Of a stretch of 64,000 nucleotides of DNA, positions 60,216 to 64,000 are shown piece by piece; within the stretch, counting starts at the first letter, position 1; every line of letters starts with the position of its first letter. This DNA is from Siphonodentalium dalli (lineage: Eukaryota > Mollusca > Scaphopoda > Gadilida > Siphonodentaliidae). Position numbers and translations under genes: made by a program. Below the pieces are notes generated by a model. The model was not told the origin of the DNA. It searched no databases and saw only the letters and a program-made list of their open reading frames with translations. The DNA lies in NCBI GenBank assembly GCA_032622095.1, contig CP136069.1:50082760-50146759 (forward strand), read 5' to 3'.

Positions 60216-60938
60216 TCCTCTGGCATAGCTGCAACACTTCTTCCTGGAGGTAGAACTGCACATTTAACATTCAAACTGCCACTCAATTTGAATGCGAGCG
60301 ATACTCCAACATGTAATATAAGCAAGGGTACTGGTCTTGCTCACCTGTTGAGAGAGGATGTGTTGATTGTCTGGGATGAGTGTACTATGTCACATAAGAG
60401 GGCATTCGAGGCACTGGATCGAACACTGCAAGATATAAGGGGCTGTAACAATATTATGGGTGGCATAACCTTACTATTGTCTGGAGACTTCCGACAAACT
60501 CTGCCTATTTTACCAAAAGGCACAAAGGCTGATGAATTAAAAGCTTGCATCAAATCATCTTACCTTTGGAAGAGTGTTCGAATACTCAAGCTGACAATTA
60601 AACATGAGGGCGCATCAGTTCGGTATTGACGTGGCTGCATATTTTTCCGACCAGTTACTCAGAATTGGCGATGGCAAGTGCAATTTTGATGCCGAAGGAC
60701 GAATAGATCTATCTGCTTTGAGCTCGATTGTTTCCTCTCTTTGTGAGCTTATTGTGAATGTTTTCAGAGATCTTCCTAGCAAGCTCTCGGATCACACATG
60801 GCTCTGTGAGAGAGCCATCCTAGCTCCTACAAATGATATTGTTGACGAGGTTAACTTGAAGTTGTTGGAACAAGTCCCTGGACAGCTTCATGCTATGCAC
60901 TCCATTGATACCATTCCAGACCAATCAGAAACGACAGG
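60216..60938 (+). pseudogene. Helitron helicase motifs Ia-IV, copy 3
   Basis: PGGR, LIVWDEC and SGDFRQTLPI are kept. It shares with copy 2 the inserted T (about 60605) after KLTIK. It has a private Ser to Ala change in QLHAMHSID. Confidence 0.85.
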
Positions 60939-61026
60939 TAGACAACCTTCTTGGTTATGCTGTGTATATAATTGTATATATCATATGAATGAGTTATGAA
61001 TAAATAATCATAGTCATAGTCATAGA
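60939..61026 (+). mobile_element. Short retroposon-like insertion, copy 3, with 37-bp deletion
   Basis: Same insertion as copies 1 and 2 but lacking 37 bp (9839-9875 in copy 1), with GT at both deletion edges. The three TCATAG units are at 61008-61025. Confidence 0.5.
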
Positions 61027-61030
61027 AATT

Positions 61031-61507
61031 GTAAGTTACCCGATCGAGTTTCTCAATTCACTGAAACCCCCAGGCATGCCACCTCATCAGTTGCAGTTGA
61101 AGGTAGGTGCACCAATCATGTTGCTCCGAAATCTTGAACCACCTAAGTTGTGTAATGGTACACGACTTTCTATGAAGAAAATATAACCTCATATCATTGA
61201 GGCAACTATACTCACTGGATGTGCGAAAGGGGAGCATGTTTTTCTCCCTAGGATTCCATTGATTCCCACTGAGTCGCCAATACAGTTCCGCCGGCTTCAG
61301 TTCCCAGTTCGATTGAGCTTTGCAATGTCAATCAACAAATCACAAGGACAGACACTTAAAGTTGTTGGCCTCCAACTTCAGAGTCCCTGTTTCTCACATG
61401 GACAGCTATACGTTGCATGCTCACGGGTCGGCTCCCCCTCCAGTCTGTTCGTTTATGCACCAGACGGGAAAACTAGGAACGTTGTCTACCCAGAAGCACT
61501 GAGGTAA
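61031..61507 (+). pseudogene. Helitron helicase motifs V-VI, copy 3 (internal stop)
   Basis: A TAA at 61184-61186 replaces TCA at codon 37 from the MPPH methionine, with a nearby Ile to Met change. Motifs V and VI lie downstream in the same frame up to TAA 61505-61507. Only this copy has the stop. Confidence 0.84.
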
Positions 61508-61515
61508 ATTTTCAA

Positions 61516-61687
61516 AAGCGAAATGGTGAACCCGTCGAAGGAGTAATGGGCGTGTTCAAAGACTATGCTCTCGGTATGGTCTACACTGTTCATCCTACAC
61601 AACAGCAATGTTTGTTTTTCTTGAGAATGCTGCTGAAGTGGAAGATCCAACATCGTTTAACTCCTTCCGAACTGCCGACGGCCAATT
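61516..61687 (+). repeat. Diverged duplicate of Rep linker fragment, copy 3
   Basis: As in copies 1 and 2, with one private substitution (CGGTATGGTC for CGGTAGGGTC). Confidence 0.88.
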
Positions 61688-61868
61688 TCTCTTGATTAAA
61701 ACGGCAGAATTAACTCATTGAAAAACCAAAACATTGTCTTCGATTTTTGAGACCTCGCCTTTCATTCGATGTGGGTGCGCTTAGTGGTTATATTGATATC
61801 TCTTCCAACATTTTCATTCGTTGTACATTCCACATTATCGCTCTGCACACAATCTGGTTCATTCACTT

Positions 61869-64000
61869 GATTATTTATCTCATGTGTCCCCTCACGTTTT
61901 CAGTTCTGTATTCTGACCACTCAGTTCAATTAACGAATTAATCAACAACGACAATTAATGGATTAAGAAACTATTAGATGAATGTATAGACAGAAAAATA
62001 CAAACACAGTTACTCAGGAAATTGAATTGGTGTGGGGAAAAATTCCCAAATGTTGTACTTGAATTGTTATAGGTCCATGGTGAGACCATTATTTCTCTTG
62101 ATTTAAAAGGCAGAATTATCTTATTGATTATCTCATGTGTCTCCTCACGTTTTCACTTCTGTATTCTGACAACTCAGTTTAATTAACGAATCACTGAACA
62201 ACGATAATTAATGAATTAAGAAACTCTTAGATGAATTAATGTATAAACAGAATAAAAACCAAATCCAGTTACTCAGGAAATTGAATTGGTGTGGGGAAAA
62301 ATTCACAAATGTTGTACTTGAATTGTTATTGGTCCATGGTGAGACTATCATTTCTCTTGATTAAATAGGCAGAATTAACTCATTATCTCCTCACGTTTTC
62401 AGTTCTGTATTCTGACCACTCAGTTTAATTAACGAATCGATGAACAACGATAATGAATGTATTAAGAAACTCTTAGATGAGTGAATGTATAGACAGAAAA
62501 ATGCAAATCCAGTTACACAGGAAATTGAATTGGTGTGGGGAAAAATTCCCAAATGTTGTACTTGAATTGTTATTGGTCCATGGTGAGACTATCATTTCTC
62601 TTGATTAAAAAGGCTGAATTAACTCATTGATTATCCTCACGTTTTCAGTTCTGTATTCTGACCACTCAGTTTATTTAACGAATCAATGAACAACAATAAT
62701 TAATGTATTAAGAAACTCTTAGATGAGTGAATGTATAGACAGACAAATGCAAATCCAGTTACTCAGGAAATTGAATTGGTGTGGGGAAAAATTCCCAAAT
62801 GTTGTACTTGAATTGTTATTGGTCCATGGTGAGACTATCATTTCTCTTGATTAAAAAGGCAGAATTAACTCATTGATTATCTCATGTGTCTTCTCACGTT
62901 TTCAGTTCTGTATTCTGACCATTCATTTCAATTAACGAATCAATCAACAACTATAATTAATGTATTAAGAAACTCTTAGATGAGTGAATGTATAGAGAGA
63001 AAAATGCAAATCCAGTTACTCAGGAAATTGAATTGGTGTGGGGGAAATTCCCAAATGTTGTACTTGAATTGTTATTGGTCCATGGTGAGACTATAATTTC
63101 TCTTGATTAAATAGGCAGAATTAACTCAATATCTCCTCACGTTTTCAGTTCTGTATTCTGACCACTCAGTTTAATTAACGAATCATGAACAACGATAATT
63201 AATGTATTAAGAAACTCTTAGATGAGTGAATGTATAGACAAAAAAATGCAAATCCAGTTACACAGGTAATTGAATTGGTGTGGGGAAAAATTCCCAAATG
63301 TTGTACTTGAATTGTTATTGGTCCATGGTGAGACTATCATTTCTCTTGATTAAAAAGGCAGAATTAACTCATTGATTATCCTCACGTTTTCAGTTCTGTA
63401 TTCTGACCACTCAGTTTATTTAACGAATCAATGAACAACGATAATTAATGTATTAAGAAACTCTTAGATTAGTTAATGTATAGACAGAAAAATGCAAATC
63501 CAGTTACTCAGGAAATTGAATTGGTGTGGGGAAAAATTCCCAAATGTTGTACTTGAATTGTTATTGGTCCATGGTGAGACTATCATTTCTCTTGATTAAA
63601 AAGGCAGAATTAACTCATTGATTATCTCATTTGTCTTCTCACGTTTTCAGTTCTGTATTCTGACCATTCATTTCAATTAACGAATCAATCAACAACTATA
63701 ATTAATGCATTAAGAAACTCTTAAATGAGTGAATGTATAGACAGAAAAATGCAAATCCAGTTACTCAGGAAATTGAATTGGTGTGGGGAAAAATTCCCAA
63801 ATGTTGTACAGAAATTGAATTGGTGTGGGGAAAAATTACCAAATGTTGTACTTGAATTGTTATTGGTCCATGGTGAGACCATTATTTCTCTTGATTAAAG
63901 AGGCAGAATTAACTCATTGATTATCTCATTGTTTCCTCACGTTTTGAGTTATGTATTCTGACCACTCAGTTCAATTAACGAATCAATGAATTGGTGTGGG
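61869..64000 (+). repeat. Minisatellite array, copy 3 (partial)
   Basis: Starts with the same monomer order as copies 1 and 2. The first marker monomer with the doubled GTTGTACAGAAATTG segment is at about 63802, the same distance from the array start as in the other copies. Cut by the window end. Confidence 0.92.

Larger units (their letters stand above)
53444..64000. repeat. Tandem segmental duplication, unit 3 (partial)
   Basis: Third copy, starting at the recurrent junction and cut by the window end inside the minisatellite. Its leader train is the shortest (2.3 kb, against 3.5 and 5.2 kb). Its Rep-helicase copy carries private lesions, so it is not a plain copy of unit 1 or 2. Confidence 0.87.
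55762..64000 (+). mobile_element. Autonomous-type Helitron, copy 3 (3' end outside window)
   Basis: Same 5' terminus and internal order as copies 1 and 2. The window ends about 2.1 kb into the minisatellite, so total length and 3' end are unknown. Confidence 0.9.

Overview
The window is repeat-dominated eukaryotic DNA, most likely from an invertebrate animal. It holds rolling-circle (Helitron) transposons, an L1/Tx1-like non-LTR retrotransposon, microsatellites and one very long minisatellite family. I see no host protein gene, tRNA, rRNA or bacterial-style operon. The species cannot be named from sequence alone.

The large-scale layout is a tandem array of three units. Unit 1 is about 1147-25563, unit 2 is 25564-53443, and unit 3 starts at 53444 and runs off the end. 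The same junction, between a truncated minus-strand Helitron and a truncated plus-strand Helitron, occurs at 25563/25564 and 53443/53444. Each unit has five parts. (i) A leader 'train' of head-to-tail non-autonomous Helitrons of about 0.8-1.2 kb, each starting (T/TCTA)TACTATATATTTT and ending with a small hairpin plus CTGCTAG. The train differs in composition in each unit. (ii) A 13-15 kb autonomous-type Helitron. It has a motif-rich leader, a broken Rep-helicase gene, a stray duplicate of an internal Rep fragment, a 7-9 kb array of ~245-260 bp monomers, and a hairpin-CTAG 3' end. (iii) A ~453 bp non-autonomous Helitron of another family placed directly behind it. (iv) A ~1.9 kb region without recognisable genes, followed by a minus-strand LINE relic interrupted by a Helitron 5' fragment. 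(v) Two minus-strand Helitrons, the second cut by the unit junction.

The Rep-helicase gene was already dead before the triplication. All three copies share a TAG in the N-terminal coiled-coil repeats, frameshifts before and after the HUH nuclease domain, a 7-bp tandem duplication between helicase motifs I and Ia, and a short retroposon-like insertion before the C-terminal helicase motifs. Later private lesions separate the copies: a shared +1 in copies 2 and 3, two -1 shifts in copy 2, and a stop codon plus a 37-bp deletion in copy 3. No autonomous transposition from these copies is expected, although terminal signals are intact and could be used in trans.

The least explained structures are the higher-order minisatellite nested inside the Helitron, the Rep-fragment duplication fused to its boundary, the variable Helitron trains, a dense CAGACTGC motif cluster upstream of the Rep start, and short motifs resembling known animal transcription-factor sites in the subrepeats.
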